Positions 8,556 to 18,569 are shown, counted from the first letter of the stretch. The stretch is 64,000 bases of DNA from Stagnimonas aquatica (GCF_003730135.1 NZ_RJVO01000001.1:954001-1018000), one strand, 5' to 3'. Translations and numbers: made by a program. The notes: generated by a model from the sequence alone, not told the origin.

Positions 8556-9362
8556 TCATGCGCTGAGCGCCTTCAGCGCCAGCGAGACGGCCGCGCCCAG
8601 GCTCACCACGCCGAACAGCTGCCGCAGCTGCGGCCCGGAAATCCGGTGTGCCAGCCGCCGGCCGGCCAGGATGCCCAGGCCAGATCCTGCGGCGAAGGGC
8701 AGCGCCACCGGCCAGAGTAGCGTGCCCGATACGGCGGCGATGCTGACGCTGCCTGCCGACACCAGGGCGATCACCCCCAGAGAGGTGCCAACGATGCTGC
8801 GCTGATCCAGATTGGTGTAGCGCGTCAGCGCCGGGACGATGACAAAGCCGCCGCCGACGCCCAGCGCGCCGCTCATCAAACCCGATAGTGCCCCGGTCAT
8901 CATCAGCGCGCGTGCGCAGGGCGCGGTCCAGTTCAGGCGGCCCTGCTCGGGATTGAGCACGCAGGGCAGCTGCTCGCGCGTCCTGGACAGGTCAGCCGGC
9001 CGGCGCGCTTCGCGGATCATTCGGAGCGCCACGTGAGTTAGTACGGCGGCGAACAACAGCGACAAGGGCGTTGGTGGCAGCTGGTGGGCTAGCCACACCC
9101 CGACCGGCGCCGCGAGTACCCCGGTCACGCCGATCAGTCCTGCGGCGCGATAGCGCAACTGTTGTTCGCGCAGTGCCAGCCCTGCGCCCAAGGCCGCCGC
9201 CAGGCCCACCGCGACCAAGGCCACCGGCGCCGCCTGCAGCACGGACAGCCCCAGCCCGAATACGAGTAGCGGCACGGCGAGAATGCCGCCGCCAGCGCCG
9301 GTCAGCGCCAGCGCCAGGCCGATCAGCCCGCCGAGCAGCAGCGCCAGACTTTGCGCCTCCAT
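8556..9362 (-). CDS. TauE/SafE family sulfite/anion exporter
   Basis: 268 residues, mostly hydrophobic with about 7-8 membrane segments. Two half-repeats begin LGGLIGLALALTGAGGGILAVPLL and SGLMSGALGVGGGFVIVPALT, the glycine-rich TauE/SafE signature. The ATG at 9362 is taken because its A is also the last base of the TGA of the upstream oxidoreductase gene (TGATG), giving translational coupling. It is third in a leftward operon after the persulfide dioxygenase-like and SQR genes. A role in exporting sulfite or another sulfur anion made by that pathway is a reasonable inference; TauE/SafE proteins often accompany such genes. Confidence 0.88.
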   Translation of the reverse strand: MEAQSLALLLGGLIGLALALTGAGGGILAVPLLVFGLGLSVLQAAPVALVAVGLAAALGAGLALREQQLRYRAAGLIGVTGVLAAPVGVWLAHQLPPTPLSLLFAAVLTHVALRMIREARRPADLSRTREQLPCVLNPEQGRLNWTAPCARALMMTGALSGLMSGALGVGGGFVIVPALTRYTNLDQRSIVGTSLGVIALVSAGSVSIAAVSGTLLWPVALPFAAGSGLGILAGRRLAHRISGPQLRQLFGVVSLGAAVSLALKALSA

Positions 9363-11029
9363 CAGCCGACTAGCTCGGGTGTCGCCATCCACTCGCGGCC
9401 CTTGAGCATGCCTTGCCAGTACAGTGGCGGCAGGATGCGCTCCTTGAGCAGCCAGGCGGCGCGGCTGGGCTTGCGGCCGTCCAGCAACCAGTTCGGGAAG
9501 CTGGGCTGCACCTTGCCGCCGTAGAGAAACTCGGCAAGCACGATCTTGCCGCGCTCCACCGTCAGCGGGCAGGAGCCGTAACCATCGTAGCGACCATCGA
9601 GTGGCTGGTTCCTGAGCGCCGCGAGCAGGTTGTGCGCGACCACCGGCGCCTGTTTGCGCGCTGCCGCTGCGGTCTTGGCGTTGGGGGTGTTGCCGGCGTC
9701 ACCGAGGCCGAAGACGTTGGCGTACTTCTTGTGCCGCAGGCTACCGGGCTCCAGGTCGATCCAGCCCGCGCTGTCCGCCAGCGGGCTGGACTGGATGAAG
9801 TCTGGTGCGCGCTGCGGCGGTACCGCGTGCAGAAAGTCGAACTCGCGCTGCACGATCTCGCGGCTGCCGTCGGCCAGGCTGCGGGTAAAGGTCGCGATCC
9901 GGCGCGGCCCGTCCACGGCGGTGAGGCTGTGGCCGAAGTTCAGACCTACCTGGTAGCGCTCGATGTATTTCATCAGCGCCGGCACGTAGTCGGGCACGCC
10001 GAACAGCACCGCACCGGCATTGTAGAAGTCGGCCTTGATCGCGCCCTGGCGGCCGTGGCGTCGCCAGTGATCGCAGGACAGGTACAGCGCCTTCTGCGGC
10101 GCGCCGGCGCACTTGATCGGCATTGGCGGTTGGCTGAATAGCGCCCGCCCTGATTTCAGGTTCTGCACCAGCTTCCAGGTGTAGGGCGCGAGGTCGTAGC
10201 GGTAGTTGGAGGTGACACCGTTCTGGCCGAGGGTTTCGGGCAGGCCGGGAATTGCCTCCCAGTCCAGCTTCAGCCCGGGGCAGACCACCAGCTGCTCGTA
10301 GCGCACCACCCGGCAGCCTTCGAGGATCAGCGCATTGCGTTCCGGTTCGAAGGCGGCGACGGCCGCCTTGATCCAGTGCACCCCACGCGGAATCAGCCGT
10401 GCCATGGTGCGTACGGTGTCCTCGGGGCGAAACACGCCAGCACCCACCAGCGTCCAGCCCGGCTGGTAGTAGTGCACTTCGGCGGGGTCGACGATGGCGA
10501 TGTCCAGGTCCGGCATGCGGGCCAGCAGGCTGGCGGCGGTGGCGATACCGGCGGCGCCGCCACCAACGATCACCACGGTATGGCTGGCGTCGGTGCGCTG
10601 ACTGCCGGCGGGCGATTGCGCGGTCAGGCGCTCGGCCAGCGCCGACAGGTCGTAGCCGGCCTCCTGCGCGGTCTGCACCAGCTCGGCGGTCGGGCGCTGG
10701 CCGGCCTGCGACAGCGCCCACAGGGTGGTCGAGCGCATGCCGGTGCGACAGTAGGCCAGCACCGGCTTGGCCGACTCCGACACCAACGCGCCGAAGCGCT
10801 GGCCGGTGCTTTCGTCGGCCTTGCCGGAGGGGACCGGCAGGTAGTGCAGACGCATACCCAGCGCCTCGGCGGCGGCGGCCAGCTCCTGATGCGTCGGCTG
10901 GTCGGCACCCTCGCCGTCAGGGCGGTTGCAGATCAGTGTGCGGAAGCCCTGCGCAGCCAGCGCCGGCAGCTCGGCGGGCAGGATCTGGGGGGCCACGGAA
11001 AGCTCGGCGGTCAGCTTGCGAATCGACAT
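9362..11029 (-). CDS. Sulfide:quinone oxidoreductase with N-terminal DUF442 phosphatase-like domain
   Basis: 555 residues in two parts. Residues 1-115 form the DUF442/TIGR01244 beta-lactamase-hydrolase-like phosphatase domain with the loop CRTGMRS (Cys94). Residues 150-555 form a type II SQR: dinucleotide-binding VVIVGGGAAG (about 152-161), YYQPGWTLVGAG, PIKCAGAPQKALYLS (Cys307), NVFGLGDAGN (FAD contact) and GYGSCPL (Cys487). Cys307 and Cys487 align with the two redox cysteines of human SQR (Cys201 and Cys379). The enzyme would oxidise sulfide to sulfane sulfur at the membrane and pass electrons to quinone. It is middle gene of the operon, 25 bp after the MBL gene. Normal SQRs lack the phosphatase-like domain, which in Blh proteins is attached to the dioxygenase instead. 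Confidence 0.9.
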   Translation of the reverse strand: MSIRKLTAELSVAPQILPAELPALAAQGFRTLICNRPDGEGADQPTHQELAAAAEALGMRLHYLPVPSGKADESTGQRFGALVSESAKPVLAYCRTGMRSTTLWALSQAGQRPTAELVQTAQEAGYDLSALAERLTAQSPAGSQRTDASHTVVIVGGGAAGIATAASLLARMPDLDIAIVDPAEVHYYQPGWTLVGAGVFRPEDTVRTMARLIPRGVHWIKAAVAAFEPERNALILEGCRVVRYEQLVVCPGLKLDWEAIPGLPETLGQNGVTSNYRYDLAPYTWKLVQNLKSGRALFSQPPMPIKCAGAPQKALYLSCDHWRRHGRQGAIKADFYNAGAVLFGVPDYVPALMKYIERYQVGLNFGHSLTAVDGPRRIATFTRSLADGSREIVQREFDFLHAVPPQRAPDFIQSSPLADSAGWIDLEPGSLRHKKYANVFGLGDAGNTPNAKTAAAARKQAPVVAHNLLAALRNQPLDGRYDGYGSCPLTVERGKIVLAEFLYGGKVQPSFPNWLLDGRKPSRAAWLLKERILPPLYWQGMLKGREWMATPELVG

Positions 11030-11054
11030 GGAAACGGCTCCGGAGGGCTCTGGC

Positions 11055-11939
11055 TCAGAGCGCGTTGAGGGGAATCTTCAGGTAGCGGTTGCCGTTGTCT
11101 TCCGGCTCCGGGAGCTGGCCGGCGCGCATGTTGATCTGCACCGAGGGAAGGATCAGCGCTGGCATGTCGAGCGTGGCGTCGCGGGCGGTGCGCATGGTGA
11201 CGAAGGCCTCCTCGCTGATCCCGTCGCGGATGTGGATGTTGTTGGCGCGCTCCTCCGCCACCGTGGTCACGTAGCGCAGCTCGCGGCCGTTGGGCCGGTA
11301 GTCGTGGCACATGTAAAGCTTGGTTTCGGCGGGAAGGCCCAGCACCCTGTTGATCGAGCGGTACAGGGTGCGGGCATCGCCACCGGGAAAATCGCAGCGG
11401 GCGGTGCCGAAGTCCGGCATGAACAGGGTGTCGCCGACGAAGGCCGCAGTTTCCTCCTCGTCCCGCACCACGTAGGTCAGGCAGGCCGGTGTATGCCCGG
11501 GGGTGTGCATGACCAGTGCGGAAAGCCCGCCGATCTCGAAGTGGTCGCCGTCGTGGAATAGATGATCGAACTGGCTGCCGTCGCGGGCGAAACGCGCATC
11601 GGCATTGAAGATCTTGCCGAACACGTTTTGCACCGTGCGGATCTGGTCGCCGATGGCGATCCGGCCGCCCAGTCGTTGCCGCAGATACTGGGCGGCGGAC
11701 AGGTGGTCGGCGTGGACATGGGTTTCGAGATGCCATTGCACCGTCGCTCCCAAGGCCTGTACCCGCTCAATCAGGGCATCGGCAGAGGTGGTGGAGGTGC
11801 GTCCGGACTTGGGGTCGTAGTCCAGCACGCTGTCGACAATCGCGCAGACCCTGGTCGGACGGTCCAGCACGATGTAGCTGATGGTGGCGGTGGCGGGGTC
11901 GAAATGGCCTTCGACGAATAGGCGGCCAGTGCTGCTCAT
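11055..11939 (-). CDS. MBL-fold persulfide dioxygenase-like protein (Blh/ETHE1-type)
   Basis: 294 residues from the ATG at 11939 (MSSTGRLFVEGHFD). It has the metallo-beta-lactamase motif THVHADH (His74, His76, Asp78, His79), followed by HTPGHTPACLTYV, FVGDTLFMPDFG and KLYMCHDYRP. These are the iron-ligand regions of ETHE1/persulfide dioxygenases, which convert glutathione persulfide to sulfite and glutathione. The C-terminal LPSVQINMRAGQLPEPEDNG is typical of the Blh branch. It is first gene of the leftward sulfide-oxidation operon, lies behind a sigma-54-like promoter and diverges from the FisR-like regulator gene. Dioxygenase activity is inferred from family and context. Confidence 0.88.
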   Translation of the reverse strand: MSSTGRLFVEGHFDPATATISYIVLDRPTRVCAIVDSVLDYDPKSGRTSTTSADALIERVQALGATVQWHLETHVHADHLSAAQYLRQRLGGRIAIGDQIRTVQNVFGKIFNADARFARDGSQFDHLFHDGDHFEIGGLSALVMHTPGHTPACLTYVVRDEEETAAFVGDTLFMPDFGTARCDFPGGDARTLYRSINRVLGLPAETKLYMCHDYRPNGRELRYVTTVAEERANNIHIRDGISEEAFVTMRTARDATLDMPALILPSVQINMRAGQLPEPEDNGNRYLKIPLNAL

Positions 11940-11992
11940 GGAGCGTCTCCGAAAATATCTGCCGGGCGGCAGGGAACAATGACAGTGGCAGG

Positions 11993-12008
11993 AACAAATC
12001 GCGTGCCA
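11993..12008 (-). promoter_or_regulatory. Candidate sigma-54 promoter of the blh-sqr-tauE operon
   Basis: Read leftward, TGGCACG (12008-12002), four bases (CGAT) and TTGTT (11997-11993) match TGGCACG-N4-TTGCW except for the C of the -12 element. A start of transcription near 11982 would leave a leader of about 43 nt before the ATG at 11939. An AT-rich stretch (about 12016-12050) separates it from the TGGCAG repeat cluster upstream, as in sigma-54 promoters that need DNA bending. Confidence 0.65.
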
Positions 12009-12063
12009 GCCCGGCAATCAATCACAAGATGTTGTTTTTATTAAATTGTCCCAACTGCAGGGG

Positions 12064-12130
12064 TGCCAGAAAGCTGGTTTGGCAGCGCCTCGGCTGGCAG
12101 CTCTGGCAGACAATGGCAGCGAACTGGCAG
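12064..12130. promoter_or_regulatory. Candidate FisR enhancer cluster (TGGCAG repeats) upstream of the sulfide operon
   Basis: An inverted pair TGCCAG (12064-12069) / TTGGCAG (12079-12085) is followed by CTGGCAG at 12094-12100 and 12103-12109, TGGCAGC at 12114-12120 and CTGGCAG at 12124-12130. The cluster begins about 80 bp upstream of the predicted leftward start, a normal place for sigma-54 activator binding, and lies just before the regulator gene. The same 7-mer recurs upstream of the cytochrome bd operon. Confidence 0.6.
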
Positions 12131-12199
12131 CCCCCGACCGGGCTTTGTTAGGCTGGTTCCGGCACCGGCTCCGGTGCGCAGCGACTGACGAAGACATCC

Positions 12200-13504
<1,305 letters not shown>

Positions 13505-13512
13505 GTCTGCCG

Positions 13513-13570
13513 CTGTCAGTTGCTGCCAGCCTGCTGCCATACACCACGCCGCTGGCAGTGAAACTGGCAG
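13513..13570. promoter_or_regulatory. Candidate FisR enhancer cluster upstream of the cytochrome bd operon
   Basis: CTGTCAG (13513-13519), CTGCCAG (13523-13529), CTGCCAT (13534-13540), CTGGCAG (13552-13558) and CTGGCAG (13564-13570) form an inverted array of the same 7-mer found upstream of the sulfide operon. It begins 9 bp after the regulator's stop codon and ends about 60 bp before the candidate -24 element, with an AT-rich spacer (GAATTTATTGG) between them. Confidence 0.6.
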
Positions 13571-13632
13571 GCCAGGGTCAGGCTTGAAACCCAGGCCGCT
13601 GAATTTATTGGTGTTTTCCAGAAAGACCCAAT

Positions 13633-13648
13633 GGCACGGGACTTGACC
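13633..13648 (+). promoter_or_regulatory. Candidate sigma-54 promoter of the cydP-cydA-cydB-cydX-ybgE operon
   Basis: TGGCACG (13633-13639), four bases (GGAC) and TTGAC (13644-13648) match TGGCACG-N4-TTGCW with one deviation in the -12 dinucleotide. Transcription would start near 13660, downstream of the first open-frame ATG (13630) but 22 bp before the ATG at 13682, supporting the latter as the start of cydP. Confidence 0.6.
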
Positions 13649-13681
13649 GTTAAACCGCAGCCGCCTTCCGGACCCCTGCCG

Positions 13682-13852
13682 ATGTTCACCAACCCGCTGC
13701 TTCGAGAGATCGCGCTGATTTTGGCGCTCAAGCTCTTGCTGCTCTGGGGTTTGTGGTGGGCCTTCGTGCGCGAGGCCAGGGTGGAGGCCGATCCCGCCCG
13801 CGTCGAAACCCTGCTGCTGGGCGCTCCTTCCCAAGCCGAGCCCCGCCCATGA
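13682..13852 (+). CDS. cydP: CydP, small subunit-like protein of cytochrome bd oxidase
   Basis: 56 residues. One membrane helix ([29 protein letters not shown]) is followed by a short polar tail. The helix with KLxLLxGLWWAFxR, and the position directly before cydA, match the family annotated as cytochrome oxidase putative small subunit CydP. The start at 13682 is preferred because the helix follows at once and the predicted transcript starts just before it; no strong ribosome binding site is visible. Its stop overlaps the cydA start (ATGA). Its role is probably in assembly or stability of the oxidase. Confidence 0.8.
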   Translation: MFTNPLLREIALILALKLLLLWGLWWAFVREARVEADPARVETLLLGAPSQAEPRP

Positions 13853-15402
13853 TTTCTGAGCAGCTTGTCGATCTGTCCCGTCTGCAGTTCGCCATCACGG
13901 CGATGTACCACTTCCTGTTCGTGCCGCTGACGCTCGGCATGGTCTGGCTGCTGGTGATCATGGAGGCGGTCTACGTGATGACCGGCAAGGTCGTCTACAA
14001 GGACATGACCCGCTTCTGGGGCAAGCTCTTCGGCATCAACTTCGCGCTCGGCGTCACCACCGGCATCACCCTGGAATTCCAGTTCGGCACCAACTGGGCC
14101 TACTACTCGCATTACGTCGGCGACATCTTCGGCGCGCCGCTGGCGATCGAGGGCCTGATGGCCTTCTTCCTGGAATCGACCTTCATCGGCCTGTTCTTCT
14201 TCGGCTGGGATCGGTTGTCGAAGCCGCAGCATCTGCTGGTCACCATCCTGATGGCGGTCGGCACCAATCTCTCGGCGCTGTGGATCCTGATCGCCAACGG
14301 CTGGATGCAGAACCCGGTGGGCGCCGAGTTCAACTTCGAGACCATGCGCATGGAGCTGACCGACTTCTGGGCGGTGGTGTTCAACCCGGACGCGCAGGCC
14401 AAGTTCGTGCACACCGTTTCCGCCGGCTATGTCACCGGCGCGATGTTCGTGCTCTCGATCTCGGCCTGGTATCTGCTCAAGGGTCGCGACGTGGAGTTCG
14501 CCAAGCGCAGCTTCCGCATCGCCGCCGCGTTCGGCCTGGCCTCGGTGTGCTCGGTGATCGTGCTTGGTGACGAGTCCGGCTACACGGTGGGCGAGGCGCA
14601 GCAGACCAAGATGGCGGCGCTGGAGGCGATGTGGGAAACCGAGCCGGCACCCGCGCCCTTCAATCTCATCGCCTGGCCCAACGAAGCCGAGCAGAAGAAC
14701 GACTGGGCGGTGCAGATCCCCTGGGTGATGGGCCTGATCGGCACCCGCTCGGTGAGCAAGCAGATTCCGGGCATCCTCGAAATCAAGGAGAAGAATCGCC
14801 ACCGCATTCTCAGCGGCATCGTGGCGGTGAAAAGCCTGGAGCGCCTGCGCGCCAATCGCGAGGACACCGAGGCGCTGGCGCTCTTCGAGCGGCACAAGGC
14901 CGACCTCGGCTTCGGCCTGCTGCTGCGCAAGTACACCACCGATGTCGGCGCCGCGACGCCGGAGATGATCCAGCAGGCAGTGGACAGCACCATCCCTCGG
15001 GTGGCGCCGATGTTCTGGGCCTTCCGCGCCATGGTCGGCATCGGCTTCTGGATGCTGGCGCTATTCGCCTTCGCCGCCTGGCAGACCGTGCGCGGCCAGT
15101 GCGCCCACCGTCGCTGGCTGCTGCACGCGGCGCTGTGGTCCCTGCCGCTGCCCTGGATCGCCTGCGAGCTGGGTTGGTTCGTGGCCGAATACGGCCGCCA
15201 GCCCTGGACCATCTACGGCGTGCTGCCGACGCATCTCTCGGTCTCCACGCTCAGCGTCGGCAATCTCTACGGCTCGCTGGTTGGCTTCATCGGCTTCTAC
15301 ACCCTGCTGCTGGTGGTGGAGATGTACCTGATGGTGCGCTTCGCGCGGCTGGGGCCGGGCAGCCTAGGCACCGGCCGCTACCAGTTTGAAGCCGCCCACT
15401 GA
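13849..15402 (+). CDS. cydA: Cytochrome bd ubiquinol oxidase subunit I
   Basis: 517 residues, like the 522-residue E. coli protein. [17 protein letters not shown] holds the haem b595 ligand (His21). [20 protein letters not shown] carries the conserved acidic residue of the proton path. [16 protein letters not shown] holds the first haem b558 ligand, and [13 protein letters not shown] the second (Met). A long Q-loop lies between about 250 and 385. The enzyme oxidises quinol and reduces oxygen in the inner membrane; bd oxidases are known to resist sulfide. The start overlaps the cydP stop by 4 bp. The operon lies directly behind the FisR-like gene and a sigma-54-like promoter. Confidence 0.97.
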   Translation: MISEQLVDLSRLQFAITAMYHFLFVPLTLGMVWLLVIMEAVYVMTGKVVYKDMTRFWGKLFGINFALGVTTGITLEFQFGTNWAYYSHYVGDIFGAPLAIEGLMAFFLESTFIGLFFFGWDRLSKPQHLLVTILMAVGTNLSALWILIANGWMQNPVGAEFNFETMRMELTDFWAVVFNPDAQAKFVHTVSAGYVTGAMFVLSISAWYLLKGRDVEFAKRSFRIAAAFGLASVCSVIVLGDESGYTVGEAQQTKMAALEAMWETEPAPAPFNLIAWPNEAEQKNDWAVQIPWVMGLIGTRSVSKQIPGILEIKEKNRHRILSGIVAVKSLERLRANREDTEALALFERHKADLGFGLLLRKYTTDVGAATPEMIQQAVDSTIPRVAPMFWAFRAMVGIGFWMLALFAFAAWQTVRGQCAHRRWLLHAALWSLPLPWIACELGWFVAEYGRQPWTIYGVLPTHLSVSTLSVGNLYGSLVGFIGFYTLLLVVEMYLMVRFARLGPGSLGTGRYQFEAAH

Positions 15403-15413
15403 GGAGCTTGGTC

Positions 15414-16550
15414 ATGTTCGACTACGAAACCCTGAAACTCATCTGGTGGCTGCTGGTCGGCGTGCTGCTGATCGGCTTCGCGATCATGGACGGCCACGAC
15501 ATGGGCGTCGGCATGCTGCTGCCCTGGGCCGGTCGCAGCGATGTCGAGCGCCGCGTGGTGATCAACACCGTCGGCCCGCACTGGGACGGCAACCAGGTCT
15601 GGTTCATCACCGGTGGCGGCGCCATCTTCGCCGCCTGGCCGCTGATCTATGCCACCGCGTTCTCCGGCTTCTACTGGGCGATGCTGGCGGTGCTGTTCGC
15701 GCTGTTCTTCCGGCCGGTGGGTTTCGACTACCGCAGCAAGATCGCCGACCCGCGCTGGCGCTCAACCTGGGACTGGGGCCTGTTCATCGGCGGCACCGTG
15801 CCGCCACTGATCTTCGGCGTGGCCTTCGGCAACCTGTTGCAAGGGGTGCCCTTTCACTTCGACTCGATGCTGATGTCGCACTACACCGGCAGCTTCTGGG
15901 CGCTGCTCAACCCCTTCGCCCTGCTCTGCGGCCTGGTCAGCAGCCTGATGCTGCTGATGCACGGCGGCATCTACCTGGCCCACCGCACCGAGGGCGTCAT
16001 CGCCGCGCGCGCGCGGGCGGCGGTCTACGTCGCCGGTCTCGGCCTGCTGCTGGCGTTCAGCGCCGCCGGGCTCTGGCTGACCCGCATCGACGGCTACCTC
16101 ATCACCTCGCTGATTGATCCGGGTGCCTTGCCCGACCCACTTGCCAAGACCGTGGAGCGCAGCCCGGGTGCCTGGTTCGCCAACTACCGCGCCTGGCCCT
16201 GGACCATCGCCGTGCCGGTGCTCGCCTACACCGGCGCCGTGCTGGCGCTGCTGCTGACGCGGGCCGGGCGCACCGGCCTCGCCTTCATCGCCTCCGCGTT
16301 CATGCTGGCCGGGGTGATCGGCACGGCGGCGGTGTCGATGTTCCCCTTCCTGATGCCCTCGTCGTCGATGCCCAATTCCAGCCTCACGGTCTGGGATAGC
16401 GCTTCCAGCCCGCTGACCCTGGCGATCATGTTCTGGGCGACGCTGATCTTCATGCCCCTGATCATCCTCTACACCGGCTGGGCCTACCGGGTGATGCGCG
16501 GCAAGGTCACCGCCGAGCACATCGAGCACAACAGCCACAGCGCCTACTGA
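15414..16550 (+). CDS. cydB: Cytochrome bd ubiquinol oxidase subunit II
   Basis: 378 residues with about 8-9 membrane helices. It starts MFDYETLKLIWWLLVG and continues with LIGFAIMDGHDMGVGMLLPW, which contains the conserved Asp/Asp region of CydB that helps bind haem d. The motif WDGNQVWFITGGGAIFAAWP follows. A GAGGAG ribosome binding site precedes the ATG at 15414, and the gene starts 11 bp after cydA. Length equals the E. coli subunit (379). It forms the membrane heterodimer with CydA. Confidence 0.97.
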   Translation: MFDYETLKLIWWLLVGVLLIGFAIMDGHDMGVGMLLPWAGRSDVERRVVINTVGPHWDGNQVWFITGGGAIFAAWPLIYATAFSGFYWAMLAVLFALFFRPVGFDYRSKIADPRWRSTWDWGLFIGGTVPPLIFGVAFGNLLQGVPFHFDSMLMSHYTGSFWALLNPFALLCGLVSSLMLLMHGGIYLAHRTEGVIAARARAAVYVAGLGLLLAFSAAGLWLTRIDGYLITSLIDPGALPDPLAKTVERSPGAWFANYRAWPWTIAVPVLAYTGAVLALLLTRAGRTGLAFIASAFMLAGVIGTAAVSMFPFLMPSSSMPNSSLTVWDSASSPLTLAIMFWATLIFMPLIILYTGWAYRVMRGKVTAEHIEHNSHSAY

Positions 16551-16578
16551 ACCGCGCCGCCATAAGGAGATTTGCAGC

Positions 16579-16710
16579 ATGTGGTACTTCACCTGGGTAC
16601 TGGGCGTGGGCTTCGCGGTGTTGCTGGCGATCCTCAACGCCATGTGGGGCGAAAACGAAGAGGCCCGGCGGCGGGGCGATTCCGCTGACTCCGGAGACCA
16701 CCTGCCGTGA
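16579..16710 (+). CDS. cydX: CydX small subunit of cytochrome bd oxidase
   Basis: 43 residues: MWYFTWVLGVGFAVLLAILN is the single membrane helix, followed by AMWGENEEARRRG, the typical CydX end of the helix plus charged tail. The motif MWYF.W.LG and the position after cydB identify it. AAGGAG lies 11 bp before the ATG. CydX is needed for stable, active bd-I oxidase. Its stop overlaps the GTG start of the following ybgE-like gene (GTGA). Confidence 0.93.
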   Translation: MWYFTWVLGVGFAVLLAILNAMWGENEEARRRGDSADSGDHLP

Positions 16711-17015
16711 ACGAGGAGCCGGGCGCCGTGCCAGCGCAGCTCCCCGGCATGGCCTGGCTGCCGCTGGGTCTGGGCCTGGGTCTGATGCTGGCGCTCACCG
16801 CCTATCCGCGTCTGCTGGTGGGCGCCGACGGCAAGGCCGATCACCTCGCCGCGACGCTGGCCTGCTGGGCGATGGCCGCCGGCCTGACCCGTGGCGTCGG
16901 TTATGTGCCCGCCAACGCCTGGGCGCGTCGGCTGCTTTCCGGCCCGGCCAGCCTGCTGGCCCTGTTGCTTGCCATCGCGCAACTACGCCTGGGGCTGGAC
17001 CGGCTGTTGGGCTGA
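16707..17015 (+). CDS. ybgE: YbgE-family protein of the cytochrome bd operon
   Basis: 102 residues with three likely membrane segments: PLGLGLGLMLALTAYP, LAATLACWAMAAGLTRGVGYVP and SGPASLLALLLAIAQL. The stretch GVGYVP and the place after cydX match the YbgE-type cyd-operon protein. The GTG at 16707 overlaps the cydX stop, giving coupled translation. Its exact function is not known; it is co-inherited with cydABX in many gammaproteobacteria. The operon ends here, with no clear terminator before the convergent reductase gene. Confidence 0.85.
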   Translation: MNEEPGAVPAQLPGMAWLPLGLGLGLMLALTAYPRLLVGADGKADHLAATLACWAMAAGLTRGVGYVPANAWARRLLSGPASLLALLLAIAQLRLGLDRLLG

Positions 17016-17035
17016 CCCCAGGCGCCGCCGCGCCT

Positions 17036-18001
17036 TCAGTCGTTGAGCAGCACCAGCTTGGCCGAGCGTCCGGCGTTGACCTCGGCGTAGGCGCTCAGGC
17101 CTTCGCGCAGCGGCCGGCAGTCGGGTTCCGGCGGCAGCGGCAGGCTGCCGTCGTCGAAGGCGGCGGCGATCGGCGCCAGCATGGCGGCGCAGTCGCCCAC
17201 GTCGTAGAGCAGGGTGTTGATGCCGACCAGGCTGCCGCCGCGCCGGTACAGGGCCAGCACCGGCAGTTGCACCAGGCCGTCCACCGGCGCGGCGATCACC
17301 GCGATGCGGCCGAACGGCGCCAGCAGCTCCACCGCCGCCGGCAGCCAGAAGCCGGTGGTGTCGAACACCACCTCGGCGCCGGCAGTGAAATGCGCCTTGA
17401 GCCGCGCCGGCAGGCTGGCCGGCTCGCCGAGTTCCAGCGTGGCGATGCCAGCGCTGGCGAATTCCGCGAACTGCTCCGGCCGCCGCGCGGCGGCCACCAC
17501 CTCGGCGCCGCGCTGGTGGGCCAAGGCCACCGCCGCGCGCCCCACCGCGCCATTGGCGCCGATCACCAGCAAGCGGGTGCCGGCCTGCACGCCGCTGCGG
17601 TCCAGCGCGTTGATGGCGGTGGTGTAGGGCACGCCGCAGCTCGCCGCCTGGGCGAAGCTCAGCGCGCGCGGCTTGCGCGCCAGACCCCGCAGCGGCAGCA
17701 CCAGTTGCTCGGCGTGGCTGCCGTCCTTGAAGAAGCCGAGGTCGCGACCAGTGCCCCAGACCTCGGCACCGATCCAGTCCGCCGGGCCTTGCAGCACCAC
17801 GCCGGCGAAGTCGCGGCCGGGCACGCGCGGCAGCGTCGTATAGGCGGGGAAGCGGCCCAGCACGTTCTTCACATCGCTGGGGTTGAGCCCGGCGGCGCGC
17901 ACCGCCACCAGCGCTTCGTCGGCGCCGACGCTGGGTGCCGGCAAGTCCAGCAAGCGCAGGCTGTCGAGCGAACCCGGGCGATCAAACTGCAAGGCTTTCA
18001 T
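17036..18001 (-). CDS. Zinc-independent MDR-family quinone oxidoreductase / alcohol dehydrogenase-like protein
   Basis: 321 residues from the ATG at 18001. It has the GroES-like N-terminal domain (AAGLNPSDVKNVLGRFP, PRVPGRDFAGVV) and a Rossmann domain with LLVIGANGAVGRAAVALA and VVFDTTGFWL. The catalytic-zinc cysteine/histidine set of alcohol dehydrogenases is absent, as in NADPH:quinone reductases. It is convergent with the cytochrome bd operon and divergent from the DGPF gene at 18132, whose candidate ECF42 promoter lies in the shared upstream region. The substrate is unknown. Confidence 0.85.
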   Translation of the reverse strand: MKALQFDRPGSLDSLRLLDLPAPSVGADEALVAVRAAGLNPSDVKNVLGRFPAYTTLPRVPGRDFAGVVLQGPADWIGAEVWGTGRDLGFFKDGSHAEQLVLPLRGLARKPRALSFAQAASCGVPYTTAINALDRSGVQAGTRLLVIGANGAVGRAAVALAHQRGAEVVAAARRPEQFAEFASAGIATLELGEPASLPARLKAHFTAGAEVVFDTTGFWLPAAVELLAPFGRIAVIAAPVDGLVQLPVLALYRRGGSLVGINTLLYDVGDCAAMLAPIAAAFDDGSLPLPPEPDCRPLREGLSAYAEVNAGRSAKLVLLND

Positions 18002-18056
18002 GGCGCGCGCTCGGTGGGGCAAGGCGCGCATTCTACGGCGGCCGCGCGCCGCGCCC

Positions 18057-18083
18057 TGTCGAATTCGCCAGTGCTGATTCGAC
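18057..18083 (+). promoter_or_regulatory. Candidate ECF42-dependent promoter of the second DGPF gene
   Basis: TGTCGA (18057-18062), exactly 17 bp, then CGAC (18080-18083) followed by GTG. It is identical in both boxes and in spacing to the element at 4446-4472. The ATG of the DGPF gene (18132) lies about 50 bp downstream, as in the first copy. Confidence 0.68.
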
Positions 18084-18131
18084 GTGACAGGGAGTAAGGA
18101 CTTTCATCCCGCAATCCAAGGACAAACCCGC

Positions 18132-18569
18132 ATGCGCTTCCTCATCACCGCCACCACCGGCCCCGGCGCCGCCGGTGCCGACCAGCCGTTCAGCGAGCAG
18201 CAGCTCATCGACTACATGCGCTACAACGAAGAGCTGCACCGCGCCGGCGTGCTGATCGCCAGCGAGGGGCTGAATCCGGCGGCCGGCGGCGCGCGCGTCG
18301 CCGTGCGCGAGGGCCGTCGCCATGTCGTTGACGGTCCGTTCGCGGAGACCCGCGAGCTGGTCGGCGGCTTCTACCTCATCGAGGTGCCGACGCTGGCGGA
18401 CGCCATTCAGTGGGCGCTGCGCTGCCCGGTCGGCATGGCCAGCGCCGAGCTGCTCGACGTGCGGCCGCTCACTGGCGCGGGCGACCTCCCGCCGGACCTG
18501 CTGAAGATCATCGAAGCCGCCGCGCCCACCTGGAGCGCGGCAGCCTTCTCGGTCGACCAGCAGCGCTAG
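18132..18569 (+). CDS. YCII-related DGPF domain protein (second copy)
   Basis: 145 residues, beginning MRFLITATTGPGAAGAD and carrying RHVVDGPFAETRELVGGFYLIEV, the DGPF signature. It resembles the DGPF protein at 5028 but is encoded alone, 10 kb away. An upstream promoter-like element matches that of the first DGPF operon, so it is a likely second target of the ECF42 sigma factor encoded at 7260. The ATG at 18132 directly precedes the first conserved strand; an upstream in-frame ATG is possible but lies close to the candidate promoter. Confidence 0.9.
   Translation: MRFLITATTGPGAAGADQPFSEQQLIDYMRYNEELHRAGVLIASEGLNPAAGGARVAVREGRRHVVDGPFAETRELVGGFYLIEVPTLADAIQWALRCPVGMASAELLDVRPLTGAGDLPPDLLKIIEAAAPTWSAAAFSVDQQR

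Noticed and set aside
13631-13681. An upstream start for cydP that would give a 73-residue protein.
   Set aside because: The candidate sigma-54 promoter overlaps this segment, and the extra 17 residues are not like CydP.
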